From Bacillota bacterium (lineage in GTDB: Bacteria > Bacillota > Dethiobacteria > DTU022 > PWGO01): a stretch of DNA of 64,000 bases. The position numbers and the translations under genes were made by a program. How positions within the stretch are numbered: the first letter of the stretch is position 1; the number at the start of each line of letters is the position of its first letter. A model generated the notes under the pieces. The model made no database searches. It was not told the origin of the DNA and worked only from the letters and a program-made list of their open reading frames with translations. Location: assembly GCA_012518215.1 (NCBI GenBank), contig JAAYSV010000006.1, forward strand, positions 1 to 64,000, read 5' to 3'. This document shows, one piece after another, positions 8,869-18,900 of this stretch.

Positions 8869-9192
8869 GGCAGAAAAATGTCGGCAAGACACTCCTGGCC
8901 CGGAATGATCAAGGCTACTGCCGGGTCCGGGAATGGTTTCATTGGTATCATCTGTCCTGGAAGTAGTTTTCCGGGAAGTATTTATGGTAGTGATTTTTGA
9001 CGGCTCGTAACAAGTTGAACGGGGATGGGGGGACAGAGTTAAAAGGCTCATAAATTGGAAAAACATCTGATGGCCATGTCCGGGACCGGGAAATAATCCG
9101 TTTTTGAAAAAGGGTTATTTTTAACACTGTATTTGTTACCATGGGTTTTATATAATGGATATGCTTTATATCACACAGTAGCAGGTATATTT
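8869..9192. other. Intergenic region between pdxS and the transporter pair
   Basis: No gene is visible here. I looked for pdxT, a terminator with a T-tract and a riboswitch, and found none. An A/T-rich stretch near 9100-9170 could hold the transporter promoter, but no well-spaced box pair stands out. Confidence 0.5.
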
Positions 9193-10878
9193 ATGAACGT
9201 ACATGATAGCAGGGTTCAGGTTTCCGGCAATGAAAGCCCCCAGGATAGCAACACCCCCGTCAAAACCGAAGGCTTTTTTCAGAAGCTCCTCGGCTACGGA
9301 AAATATTTTGGAAAACACTGGAATGAACCTCCCCCCGGACGTCATCTTTCATTCAAAGAATTCTTCGCTTATTCGGTCGGGGGCATAGGTGTTTACGGCG
9401 GCCAGACGCTGCCATTTTTTGTTACCTTGACTTACGGACTCTACATAGCCGCAGCTTTGAATTTCACCAATGATGAGATCATGTGGGTAGGGATTGCCAG
9501 CAGCATATTTGTTTTGATCCGGTCACCGTTGATCGGCATGATCATTGACAATACCAACACCCGCTACGGAAAATTCAGGCCCTATCTGATTTCAATGCCC
9601 ATTCCTATCATTATCCTTTTTTTTGCCATCGGCTGGATCCCGCCCATGATTGGCAATCACCTTACCATGGTGATTGTTTTTGCCATTCTGTTCAATTTGC
9701 AACAGATTTTTATCGTCATTTATACCACCGCATTTACATCACTTGTTCAGGTTATCTCACCAAGCCCGGAAGAGCGGACCGATCTGATGTCTTATGGTGC
9801 ATTTATATATTCACTGGGTCCTTCCCTGATCAATATTATTTTCCCCCTGGCCGCCAATCTTCTGTTCACGGTCTGGGGGACAAACGAGTGGGGAAAGAAG
9901 ATCATCGTTGTTCAGGGAATCAATGCTATCGGGACTTTCAGATGGGTCCTGCCCATCCTGGCCATTTTGTTTTTTGGTTTTGGCCTGATTGCCGCTTTCT
10001 TTACCGAGGAGAGAATCGTTGTTCCCAAAAAATTCAAACATCGGATCGGGTTCCTTGAAGGAGTCAGGCGAACCCTGGAGAACAAGTATTTCTGGATTTT
10101 GAACGCTAGCACAGCTCTGGAAGCGTTGAAACTGATTGCCCTTACCTTTGTTGTCTGGATCTGCAATTATATGCTTGCCCCGCAAATGTCGGAGGCATTT
10201 GCTGCCAGCGTACAATCAATTTTCACAACGATCATGGGCATGGCATGTGTGCCGGGCATGCTTCTGGCGCCATGGCTTATCAACAGATTTGGCAAGCGGA
10301 ACTTGATTGTATATTCAAACATGGGCACCATTATTTTCACAGTGCCGATGATCTTTTTCCTCGATTATCCCTATTTGTTGCTGGCCAGCTGTTTTCTGAT
10401 CACTCTCTTCAATGCGGTACAGGTGGTCACCAAACCGGCTATCACCTCGCAGTTGTATGATTACCAGCAATATAAAACGGGTGACCGGCTGGAGGGGTTT
10501 CTGTCACAATTCACGGCCATAATCCTGGCCATTTTTACGATCATGATTGCTTTTATACAACCGAACGTTCAGAAATATTTTGGTTATATGGGCGAGATGG
10601 AAGGAGTCATCAGTCCCCTTTACAGTGCCGATGTGATCAATCCCATTATCAGAACGATGTGTATCATCGGAATAATCAGTGGAATCATCTGCACCATCCC
10701 CATGTTTTTCTGGGATCTCTCGGAAAAGAGACATAACCAGATCATGGACATCCTCAAAGTACGGGCCAATTTCGAGGATGGTCTCTGCGATGAAAAGACG
10801 AAGATAGAGCTTGAAGCCAGGATAGAAGCGGGAGAGAAAAATATTCTGGCATGGTTTGAAAACGTAGATAAAAAATAG
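9193..10878 (+). CDS. GPH-family (MelB-like) sugar:cation symporter, copy 1
   Basis: This is a 561-residue, twelve-helix secondary transporter of the glycoside-pentoside-hexuronide group in the major facilitator superfamily; members carry oligosaccharides or uronides with sodium or protons. The family signature between helices 2 and 3 is seen as GMIIDNTNTRYGKFRPYL near residue 120. Hydrophobic helices follow through to about residue 530, with a charged C-terminal tail. I take ATG 9193 as start; a longer reading frame from TTG 9133 would add 20 hydrophobic residues without a ribosome site. The next gene is a close copy, and a GH2 glycosidase lies 3.3 kb downstream, so a plant or animal glycoside is a reasonable but unproven substrate. 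The length is above the usual 450-500 because of N- and C-terminal extensions shared by both copies. Confidence 0.88.
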   Translation: MNVHDSRVQVSGNESPQDSNTPVKTEGFFQKLLGYGKYFGKHWNEPPPGRHLSFKEFFAYSVGGIGVYGGQTLPFFVTLTYGLYIAAALNFTNDEIMWVGIASSIFVLIRSPLIGMIIDNTNTRYGKFRPYLISMPIPIIILFFAIGWIPPMIGNHLTMVIVFAILFNLQQIFIVIYTTAFTSLVQVISPSPEERTDLMSYGAFIYSLGPSLINIIFPLAANLLFTVWGTNEWGKKIIVVQGINAIGTFRWVLPILAILFFGFGLIAAFFTEERIVVPKKFKHRIGFLEGVRRTLENKYFWILNASTALEALKLIALTFVVWICNYMLAPQMSEAFAASVQSIFTTIMGMACVPGMLLAPWLINRFGKRNLIVYSNMGTIIFTVPMIFFLDYPYLLLASCFLITLFNAVQVVTKPAITSQLYDYQQYKTGDRLEGFLSQFTAIILAIFTIMIAFIQPNVQKYFGYMGEMEGVISPLYSADVINPIIRTMCIIGIISGIICTIPMFFWDLSEKRHNQIMDILKVRANFEDGLCDEKTKIELEARIEAGEKNILAWFENVDKK

Positions 10879-10977
10879 TGTGGTAACAATCGCTGTCTGA
10901 ACCAGGGCGGGGATTTTTTGAAAAATGCCGGGTATGGTGATGTTTTCATGGAAAAAAAGAAATCAAGGTAACAAACA

Positions 10978-12666
10978 ATGGACAAATTTCAAAACAGGGT
11001 TCACCCCCCTCGCGAAAGTGCAACCGATGTTCCCGGGAGCACCGCCAGAACCGGAAACCCCTTCCAAAAAATCCCGGATTACATAAAATACCTGAAGGAT
11101 CATTGGCATGTTCCTCCCCCGGGACGCTATCTGCCATTCAAGGAATTTTTTGCTTATTCTGTTGGCGGTATGGGTGCGGTGGGCGGAACGATGTTACCGT
11201 TTTTCATTGCCCTTACTTACGGGATCTACATTGCCGCAGCTTTGAATTTTACCAATGATGAAATCATGTGGGTGGGGATAGCCGGCAGCCTGTTCGTATT
11301 GATTCGATCACCCTTGATTGGCATGATCATTGATAATACCAACACCAGGTATGGAAAATTCAGGCCTTATCTGATTTCAATGCCCATTCCCATCGTCATC
11401 CTCTTTTTTGCCATCGGGTGGATTCCGCCCATGATCGACAATCATCTTGCCATGGTGATCGTTTTTGCCATTCTGTTCAACTTGCAACAGATTTTTATTG
11501 TAATCTACTCCAACGCATTTATCGCCCTGGTTCAGGTGATCTCGCCCAGCCCCGAGGAACGAACCGAACTGATGTCTTACGGTGCTTTCATCTATTCACT
11601 GGGCCCGACCATTGTCAATTTCATCTTTCCATTGCTTGCCAATCTCCTCTTCACGGTCTACGGGGTAAATGAGCTGGGGGAGAAGACGGTCATAGTTCAA
11701 GGGGTCAATGCCATCGGCACCTTCCAATGGATCCTGCCCATCATGGCTATCGTTTGTTTTGGTTGGGGGCTGATCGCTGCTTTTTACACCAGGGAAAGAA
11801 TAGTAGTCCACAAAACCTTCAGACACAGGGTCAGTTTTCTTGATGGTGTCAAGCGGACCCTGGAAAACAAGTATTTCTGGATTTTGAATACTAGCACCGT
11901 TCTGGGAATATTCAAACTGGTCGGAACTTCTTTTTTCGTCTGGATCTGTGTCTATATGCTGGCCCCAAAAGCATCGGAGGCCTACGCTGCCAGCGTGCAG
12001 TCCATTTTCGCCACCATCCTGGGTACAGCCAGCGTTCCCGGAATGTTGCTGGCACCATGGCTTATCAACAAGGTCGGGAAGCGGAATCTGATCATATATT
12101 CCAATGCAGGTTCCATTTTCTTTACCATCCCGATGATATTTTTGCTCGATTACCCCTATCTGCTGTTGGCCTCCTGTTATCTGATTACGTTATTCAATGC
12201 GGTGCAGGTGGTCACCCAACCGGCCATCACATCGCAGTTGTACGACTATCAACAATACAGGACAGGTGACCGATTGGAAGGTTTTCTGTCACAGTTTTCG
12301 GGGATACTCATGGCCGTATTTGGCATATTACCTGCTTTCATCCAACCCAATGTGCAGAAATATTTTGGCTACATGGGAGAAGTGGAAGGAGTTATCAGCC
12401 CTCTTTACAACGCCGGCGTGATCAATCCCATCATCAGGGCAATGTGTCTGGTCGGTATAATCAGTGGTATTTTGGGGACCATACCCATGTTTTTCTGGGA
12501 TCTTTCCGAAAAAAGGCATGATCAGATCATGGACATACTGAAAGTACGGGCCAATTGCCGGGATGGCCTTTGCGATGAGAAGACAAGGATAGAGCTTGAA
12601 ACGAGGATAGAGGCGGGCGAGGAAGATGTAATGTCATGGTTTACAGAGAAAACCAATGGACTTTGA
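10978..12666 (+). CDS. GPH-family (MelB-like) sugar:cation symporter, copy 2
   Basis: This 562-residue protein is a paralogue of the preceding transporter: most residues are the same from the Pro-rich segment before helix 1 (FKEFFAYSVGG) to the C-terminal tail (KRHDQIMDILKVRAN). The GPH signature GMIIDNTNTRYGKFRPYL is identical in both. Differences cluster in the first 35 residues and in the loop between helices 6 and 7, which may bear on specificity or regulation. The ATG follows AAGGT at seven bases and the gene starts 99 bases after copy 1, so the two are probably co-transcribed. A tandem duplication is the simplest explanation. The substrate cannot be fixed from sequence; hetero-oligomer formation is possible but not shown. 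Confidence 0.88.
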   Translation: MDKFQNRVHPPRESATDVPGSTARTGNPFQKIPDYIKYLKDHWHVPPPGRYLPFKEFFAYSVGGMGAVGGTMLPFFIALTYGIYIAAALNFTNDEIMWVGIAGSLFVLIRSPLIGMIIDNTNTRYGKFRPYLISMPIPIVILFFAIGWIPPMIDNHLAMVIVFAILFNLQQIFIVIYSNAFIALVQVISPSPEERTELMSYGAFIYSLGPTIVNFIFPLLANLLFTVYGVNELGEKTVIVQGVNAIGTFQWILPIMAIVCFGWGLIAAFYTRERIVVHKTFRHRVSFLDGVKRTLENKYFWILNTSTVLGIFKLVGTSFFVWICVYMLAPKASEAYAASVQSIFATILGTASVPGMLLAPWLINKVGKRNLIIYSNAGSIFFTIPMIFLLDYPYLLLASCYLITLFNAVQVVTQPAITSQLYDYQQYRTGDRLEGFLSQFSGILMAVFGILPAFIQPNVQKYFGYMGEVEGVISPLYNAGVINPIIRAMCLVGIISGILGTIPMFFWDLSEKRHDQIMDILKVRANCRDGLCDEKTRIELETRIEAGEEDVMSWFTEKTNGL

Positions 12667-12724
12667 TTCAGCCAGGGATGGACACGATACATTGTTGGCG
12701 GCAGGCATTCGTTGTTTCTGCCCC

Positions 12725-12753
12725 TTGAAATATCATTGAACGTGGGATATAAT
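12725..12753 (+). promoter_or_regulatory. Sigma-A type promoter for tRNA-Thr
   Basis: TTGAAA (12725-12730), a 17-base spacer and a perfect TATAAT (12748-12753) lie 30 bases before the tRNA-Thr gene, an ideal arrangement for a short stable-RNA unit. Confidence 0.85.
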
Positions 12754-12783
12754 ATGTTTCGTCAGTCAGAAGGGGTAATCCGG

Positions 12784-12859
12784 GCCGACGTAGCTCAATT
12801 GGCAGAGCAGCTGATTTGTAATCAGCAGGTTGAGGGTTCGAGTCCCCCCGTCGGCTCCA
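12784..12859 (+). tRNA. tRNA-Thr (anticodon TGT)
   Basis: The 76-base gene folds as a full cloverleaf. The acceptor arms GCCGACG and CGTCGGC pair perfectly, the anticodon stem GCTGA/TCAGC encloses the loop TTTGTAA with anticodon TGT, the T-arm has GGTTCGAGTCC, and the CCA end is encoded. It has its own promoter and terminator. Confidence 0.97.
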
Positions 12860-12879
12860 GCAAAACAAATAGTTTCGAT

Positions 12880-12904
12880 CCCGGTACGAGATGCCGGGTT
12901 TTTT
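12880..12904 (+). terminator. Intrinsic terminator of tRNA-Thr
   Basis: The stem CCCGGTA/TGCCGGG (one G-T pair, five-base loop) is followed by a run of six T residues, 20 bases after the tRNA-Thr CCA end. Confidence 0.8.
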
Positions 12905-13074
12905 ATGTAATGGCGTGAAAGCTATCGGAGTCAGTCAAAAAAATATGCGATTCCGGGATCAACCATGATCCGGCATTGTAACTTGCTATTGCCCGAACGT
13001 ATGTACAGTTGAGGTGAAGGGTAATTGCTGTCATGAAACAGGGGCGGCTCGAAATATCTGACTCTCCGGCTTTC

Positions 13075-13103
13075 TTGACAGCCTTGCTATACTCATGTAA
13101 AAT
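13075..13103 (+). promoter_or_regulatory. Sigma-A type promoter for tRNA-Tyr
   Basis: A perfect TTGACA (13075-13080), a 17-base spacer and TAAAAT (13098-13103) lie about 95 bases before tRNA-Tyr. The 12905-13198 interval holds nothing else that I can recognise. Confidence 0.8.
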
Positions 13104-13198
13104 ATGCGTGGGGAAAAACGCAAACAGCACCGGATGGGTGGCGGTTACAGCTCGGATTTCCCCGGCCAAATAAAATTTGCTTTGACAGGGATTTGTGT

Positions 13199-13284
13199 GG
13201 AGAGGTACCCAAGTTGGCCAAAGGGGGCAGACTGTAAATCTGCTGGCAGTGCCTTCACTGGTTCGAATCCAGTCCTCTCCACCA
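13199..13284 (+). tRNA. tRNA-Tyr (anticodon GTA)
   Basis: The 86-base gene has acceptor arms GGAGAGG/CCTCTCC, an anticodon stem GCAGA/TCTGC around CTGTAAA with anticodon GTA, a long variable arm typical of bacterial tRNA-Tyr, a T-arm with GGTTCGAATCC and an encoded CCA. Confidence 0.97.
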
Positions 13285-13330
13285 TTTTTATTTCTTCACC
13301 CGATTTGACGGTCGAAGTCAGACGGTAAAG

Positions 13331-13366
13331 CAGGGGAAGGCCGGACAGGGCCTTCCCCTGTTTGTG
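13331..13366 (+). terminator. Terminator hairpin after tRNA-Tyr
   Basis: A perfect 12-bp GC-rich stem (arms 13331-13342 and 13349-13360, six-base loop) is followed by TTTGTG. The T-tract is short, but the strong stem 47 bases after tRNA-Tyr fits transcription termination. Confidence 0.65.
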
Positions 13367-13527
13367 TACGGATACGGAATGGGTGTTGTACATCCGATAC
13401 GCCGTGGGGCGACCCGGCCTGCGGAGCCCGAAGTTTGAATGAACTTTAATTATCGGGCAATAGATGGTAATATATAATATAAAAAAAGCCTGAAAAAGGT
13501 GAAATAAGGCCAAAGGGGTTGTTGCGG

Positions 13528-14187
13528 TTGAGGATCATCAAAGAACGGACGATAGAGCAAGCCTGGAGGATGTCGATGTGGTCCTGCGCCCGATACGGGT
13601 ACAGTTACAAGATCGAGAAAGGTAGCTACGAGGGACAGATACGAAAACAGCTCGATCACCTCGCTGTTGTCATTGAAAATCCGGGAATCAGGCCCCTGGC
13701 TGTTTCCATGCCAGAAAGTTCAAGCATTCCTGCACCCACATCCGAAGAGAAGATCCAGGCTTATTTTTATGAGTACCTGGCTACCGACACAAAAGGGGAG
13801 AAGGAAGACTACACCTATGGACAGTACATTTCCCGGCAGCTGGACAGGCTGATTTATTTGTTGAATGTTTCCGGGGGAGCCACCAACCAGGCTTGTATGA
13901 ATATTGGTGATCAGGACAGTATCGAACTTGAGGACCCTCCCTGCCTGCGGGTGGTTGATTTTAAAATCGTCGAAGGCAGGCTTCTCATGTCCCTTTTCTT
14001 CAGGTCCTGGGATCTTTTTGCCGGTTTTCCGGAGAACATAGGGGGGTTGCAATTGTTGAAAGAATATATCCTGATGCAACTTTCCTTTCCAGCCGAGGAC
14101 GGGCCGATAGTTGCTTATTCCTCGGGGGCTCACCTGTACGAACAGTATTTCCCCCTGGTAAATACGTTGAACATACATCAATGCTAA
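13528..14187 (+). CDS. thyA: Thymidylate synthase, short archaeal-type form
   Basis: The protein (219 residues) belongs to the folate-dependent thymidylate synthase/dCMP hydroxymethylase fold and most resembles the short form known from methanogens. The nucleophile Cys is in DPPCLRVVDF, followed by FFRSWDLFAGFPENIGG, which holds the Asp and Asn equivalent to those contacting the pyrimidine in E. coli ThyA, and by HLYEQYFP near the C-terminus, equivalent to HLYSNH. Asn rather than Asp at the discriminating position favours dUMP as substrate. The classical N-terminal Arg region of the 264-residue enzyme is missing. Three in-frame TTG codons are possible starts; 13528 has AAAGGGG nine bases upstream. 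It lies 30 bases before a GH2 gene. A role other than dTMP synthesis cannot be excluded. Confidence 0.8.
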   Translation: MRIIKERTIEQAWRMSMWSCARYGYSYKIEKGSYEGQIRKQLDHLAVVIENPGIRPLAVSMPESSSIPAPTSEEKIQAYFYEYLATDTKGEKEDYTYGQYISRQLDRLIYLLNVSGGATNQACMNIGDQDSIELEDPPCLRVVDFKIVEGRLLMSLFFRSWDLFAGFPENIGGLQLLKEYILMQLSFPAEDGPIVAYSSGAHLYEQYFPLVNTLNIHQC

Positions 14188-14217
14188 TCTGGAAAAATCG
14201 AAGGAGAGGAACTTGTA

Positions 14218-15972
14218 TTGGTAGACATAATGCCTCGGCCGGAGTACCCCCGCCCGGATTTTCAGAGAAAAACCTGGATGAATCTGAACGGCGAATGGGA
14301 TTTTGCCTATGATCCCGGAGGAGTGGGTGAGAAGGAGAAGTGGTTCAACAGGACATCCTTGCCCGACAAAATCATCGTTCCCTTCCCGGTGGAGTCCGAT
14401 GCCAGCGGAAAGTCCCGGGCGCATCCACCCCGTTTCCTCTGGTATCTAAAACGGTTTACCATGCCCCCGAAGATGAAGGGCAGACCAGCGCTGCTCCATT
14501 TCGGTGCAGTTGACTATCATGCCCGGTGCTGGATCAACGGGCATTTTGCAGGCGAGCACCGGGGGGGATACACTCCTTTCAGTTTTGATATCACCTCTTT
14601 CCTGAACGAAGGGGAGAATGTCCTGGTGGTCAAGGCCGAGGATTCTCGATCCATGTTCCAGGTGCGGGGCAAACAAAGTTTTCTCAAAAAAGACTTCATG
14701 ATATTTTATCGGCCGGTCAGCGGGATATGGCAGACGGTCTGGCTGGAAAGCGTTGGTTCAACATATCTGGAAGAGGTTCTGCTCCTGCCCGACTACAGGA
14801 AGGAGAGCATGGTTTTCAAGATCAGGTTGAACCGGGACACCGGAGCACGGATATTGATCAGGGTAGTCGATCCGGAGGGAGGCAGATCTGCTTCCGTGGA
14901 GACAGAACTCGAAGGAGTCCAAAGTTCGTTGAGCATCGCCTTGAAGAAAATATTTCCCTGGTCCCCGGACAAGCCAGATCTGTACAGGGTGTATTATACA
15001 CTGAAAGGCCCGGATGGGGCAGTAAGCGACCAGGTTGAAAGTTATTTCGGGTGGAGGGAGATCAGTATCAAGGGCGACCGGATCTTCCTTAACGGCCGCC
15101 CTCTTTATCAGAAACTTCTCCTCAACCAGGGTTATTACCCGGGGGGGCATTATACGGCCACTGATGATCAGGTGTTGCGGCGAGATGTTGAAATGGTCAA
15201 GGAAATGGGCTACAACGGGATCCGCATTCATCAGAAGATAGAGGATAAAAGGCTGCTTTACTGGTGCGACACTCTCGGCCTTCTGACCTGGGCGGAGATG
15301 CCCTCATTCTATCTACCATCCAGGGCCAGCAGGAAGGGCCTCTTTGAAGAATGGAAACAATTCATGAGGCGGGATTTCAACCATCCCTGCATCATTGCCT
15401 GGGTTCCTTTCAACGAAACCTGGGGGGTTATGGATCTGTTCTGGAAAAAAAGCACACGCCTCTTCATAAAGAAAGTGGTTGCATTTACCCGCAACTTTGA
15501 TCGCACACGCCCGGTGATCGACAATAGCGGTTTCGATCATGTGGATTCGGATATTGTCGATATCCATCTTTATCCTCTGGTCGCGCCTTCGGCGAAGAGA
15601 TTTCAACAGATGTTCAAGCGTTACCGTTCAGGAAAAAATATGGAATACGGGCTGTTGGGGCATCTCTACAACCTCCTGTTTCCCTGGATCCCGATTGTAA
15701 AAAGGCCCCTTGCGCCGGGAGCCAGATACAGTGGCCAACCTATCATGATCAGCGAATACGGCGGGTTCGGTTTTTATCGAAGCAAGAAAGGCAAGGGATT
15801 GGAAGAAAATCTTCGTGATTACACCCGGGCGATCATGGAAGAGGATTGGGTCTGTGGGTATTGTTATACACAGCAGTACGATACATACCAGGAACGCAAT
15901 GGATTGATTACCTTCGAGCGGAATTACAAGCTGTCTCCCGAAATAACAAGAAATATCAACCTTCCCCGGTAG
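14218..15972 (+). CDS. Glycoside hydrolase family 2 protein
   Basis: This 584-residue enzyme has the GH2 layout: a jelly-roll sugar-binding domain (about 1-170, with RPxYPRPDFQRKTWMNLNG-like opening and GAVDYHARCWINGHFAGEH), an immunoglobulin-like domain (about 175-270) and a TIM barrel. The acid/base Glu is in WVPFNETWG and the nucleophile Glu in MISEYGGFG, so it should be active as a retaining beta-glycosidase. Family members are beta-galactosidases, beta-glucuronidases and beta-mannosidases; I cannot assign the sugar. There is no signal peptide, so it acts inside the cell, consistent with uptake of a small glycoside by the GPH transporters upstream. The TTG start has AAGGAGAGG at eight bases. 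It is shorter than LacZ and lacks the extra C-terminal domains. Confidence 0.88.
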   Translation: MVDIMPRPEYPRPDFQRKTWMNLNGEWDFAYDPGGVGEKEKWFNRTSLPDKIIVPFPVESDASGKSRAHPPRFLWYLKRFTMPPKMKGRPALLHFGAVDYHARCWINGHFAGEHRGGYTPFSFDITSFLNEGENVLVVKAEDSRSMFQVRGKQSFLKKDFMIFYRPVSGIWQTVWLESVGSTYLEEVLLLPDYRKESMVFKIRLNRDTGARILIRVVDPEGGRSASVETELEGVQSSLSIALKKIFPWSPDKPDLYRVYYTLKGPDGAVSDQVESYFGWREISIKGDRIFLNGRPLYQKLLLNQGYYPGGHYTATDDQVLRRDVEMVKEMGYNGIRIHQKIEDKRLLYWCDTLGLLTWAEMPSFYLPSRASRKGLFEEWKQFMRRDFNHPCIIAWVPFNETWGVMDLFWKKSTRLFIKKVVAFTRNFDRTRPVIDNSGFDHVDSDIVDIHLYPLVAPSAKRFQQMFKRYRSGKNMEYGLLGHLYNLLFPWIPIVKRPLAPGARYSGQPIMISEYGGFGFYRSKKGKGLEENLRDYTRAIMEEDWVCGYCYTQQYDTYQERNGLITFERNYKLSPEITRNINLPR

Positions 15973-15998
15973 TTCCTTCAGTATATATTGCAAAGATG

Positions 15999-18900
15999 CT
16001 AACTGGAATGCTTCGTTTCTTTTTTTTCTGCACGGCGGCTAAACAGGTAATACAACACCGGTATGAAGACCAGCAGCAGCAAAGTGCCGCCGGTCTGGCC
16101 GCCGATGATGGCAATAGCCATCGGGGCCTGGATCTGGCTTCCCTGCCCCATGCCGAAAGCAAGCGGCAGAAGTCCCAGGATGGTAGTCAGGGTGGTCATC
16201 AGGATCGGTCTCAGGCGAGCCACCGCACCTTCGACAATGGCTTCTTTCAGGGGCAATTTGTGAATCTGACGCAGCTGATTGATGAAATCAACCATGATGA
16301 TGCCGCTGTTTACAAAAACTCCCGAGAGGACAATGGCCCCGATCATGGCCGGGACACTTACGCTGTTCCGGGTGATGAGAAGGGCCAGAATGGCACCTGT
16401 ATAGGCCAGCGGAAGACTCAATATGATGATAAAAGGATAGAGAACAGATTCAAACTGCGCGGCCATGACGAAATATACCAGCAACGCGGCAACAATGAAG
16501 ACCAGTTCCAGTTCACCGAAAGCTTCCTCCATTATCTTGGCGGTACCCGAAGGTTCAATCTTGTAGCCGGGCGGGATATCGATTTCTTCAAGGGCGTTCA
16601 GGGCCTCATCCTGCGCTGTGCCAAAATCAAGGCCCCGGTATTGGGCCTGTACCTGACCGATAATGTGTTTGTTCTTGCGGGGGATACTGAGCGGCCCGAA
16701 AGATTCCTCGAGAGTGGCTACATCTTCAAGCCGTACGTGAGATCCAGTCATGGTCTGCACGCTGATTTTCTCAAGTTCTTCCGTGGTGGAAAGTTCATCT
16801 TCCTTGTAGCCGACGATCAAACTGTACAGATTGTCATCTATTTCCAGATTGGTTACCGTTACACCCTGGATTGCCTGCCGTATGGCCATGGCAATCTGGA
16901 AGGTGGTAATCCCATTTTCGAGGGCTTTCTCCTGATCGATATTGATATGAATTTCGGGGCGGTTCTCTTCCATCAAGGATTTGACGTCGGTGAGAGTGGG
17001 CAAAGCCCCCAGTTTTTCGGCTACCACCGCTGAAAGGTCCTTCACCTTTTCCAGGGATTCTCCCTCGATGTCAAGCTCCAATCCCACTTCCATGCCGGAT
17101 GCTTCGAGGAGCGTTTCCCTGGTAAAGATCAGTTCTGCTTCCGGCAATATCTTTGCCGTCTGTTTTCGTATCCGGGCAATCAGGTTATCTATATCCCTGA
17201 ATGAATCCTGGTTCAGGCGAACTTTGATCCGGGCTTGATTGGTCATCCCGGATTCCATGGCCATCCCCAGGAAACCAGCATCACCGACCCGGGCAGAGAA
17301 AGAATCGATCTGATCGTACTGCTCGAGTATCTGTTCCACCTCTTTTACATAATCATCCGTATGATGCATCGGTGTACCGGGTGGCAGGGTGATATCTATG
17401 GAAAATGATGGCTCCTCCGGAATGGGAAAGAGGTCGGTGCCCAGCGACGGGTAAAACATCACTCCGAGCAGAAAAAAGAGGACCCCTCCGACAGCCACGG
17501 GCCACCTGTATTTGATGGCCCTGTCCATGATGCGGCGGTAAAATGGCAAACGTGGCGGGGCAGCTTCCATATCCTTGCCTGTTCCCAGAAGGATGGAAGC
17601 CAGAAGGGGGACGACGGTCAGGGCGATCACCAGTGAGGCCAGCAGGGCACAGGCTACCGTGACGGCGAATTCGGTGAACAGTTCACCGGCTATTCCGCTA
17701 AGAAACACCACGGGAAAGAAGACACATATGGTCGTGAGGGTGGAGGCAAATATGGCTCCAAAAACCTCGTTGCTGCCCTTGACGGCAGCATCCCTCGGTG
17801 TTGCCCCGAGCTGAAAATGACGATAGATATTTTCACTGACCACGATCGAGTTGTCAACGAGCATCCCGGCGGACAGGGCCAACCCTCCCAGGGTCATCAG
17901 GTTGATGGTCATCTTCGTGAAATAGAGAATGGAAAAAGTGAAGATGACGGCTGTGGGGATGGAAAGCCCGATGATCAAGGCGGTACGCCAATTTTTTAAA
18001 AAGAGCATGAGTATGACGATGGCCAGCAAGGCGCCTCCAAGAAGTGTCCACCCCAGATCCTTGAGTGCCATCTCTATTTCGCGTCCCTGGTCAAGCGGGA
18101 AGGCATAGGAGATCTCTTTCCCATCGGAAGCGAATTCATCTTTTATCTCATCAAGAACCTTGCGGACTTCACGGGCCACGGCCACGGTATTGGCGTCTCC
18201 CTCCTTCTGGAGGATAAGACTGATGCCCGGTTGCCGATTTATCCTCGTTATGGTGCTTTGGGGGTGTTTGGCGATTCCGATATCGCCTATCGACCCGAGA
18301 TATATGGGAATCAGGGGGAGATCCCCCTCGAACATCTGGGTTTGATCGGCCATGCCTGCCTGGGTAAGGATGTAAGTCAAGGCAAGTTCGGCCAGGGAAT
18401 CTTCGATTTTTCGTGATGCATGATCGAGCTCCCTGGTAACCCCCGCCTTGATCTGTTCCATCCACAATTCATAATCCGGGACCCTGCTGACAACCAGGTT
18501 CCCGATCTGCTCCTCGTCAATGTTCTTCAGGTAATCATCCTGAATCGGTATGATTATCTGTCCCTGATCCAGTTCTTCGGGGGGGAGAAGGTCATCGGCG
18601 GGTTCCCAGGGCAGATATTCTCTCCATTCCGGGGGGAGAAGATCGACCAGAGTGTCGGTAGAAACCGTATCGTCCTGCTGGTCAGGTGCAAGTGTGATAG
18701 ATACATAATTGCGATCTTTATCTATGTGAATATCTTCGACCATGTCTTTCAGATAGATGGTTTCCATCGGAATATCTTCCGGTTTGAACTCCGGAAGGTC
18801 CATGGAAGATAGATGCTTGTTGAGGTCGATGTTGATTGATTTTCCTATAATATTTTTTAATTTCTCCTCGTCCATGTTGAACCCGACGACGATATTCCTG

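Noticed and set aside
12668-12868. Minus-strand frame with RRGDSNPQPADYKSAALPIE
   Set aside because: It is the well-known false protein produced by reading the antisense strand of a tRNA gene, here tRNA-Thr.
13104-13513. Frames on both strands across tRNA-Tyr (ADCKSAGSAFTGSNPVLST on plus, TGFEPVKALPADLQSAPF on minus)
   Set aside because: Both are translations of the tRNA-Tyr gene and its flanks, a common annotation artefact.
15846-17033. 395-codon plus-strand frame across the GH2 end and the RND gene
   Set aside because: It covers parts of two real genes in other frames and resembles no protein.
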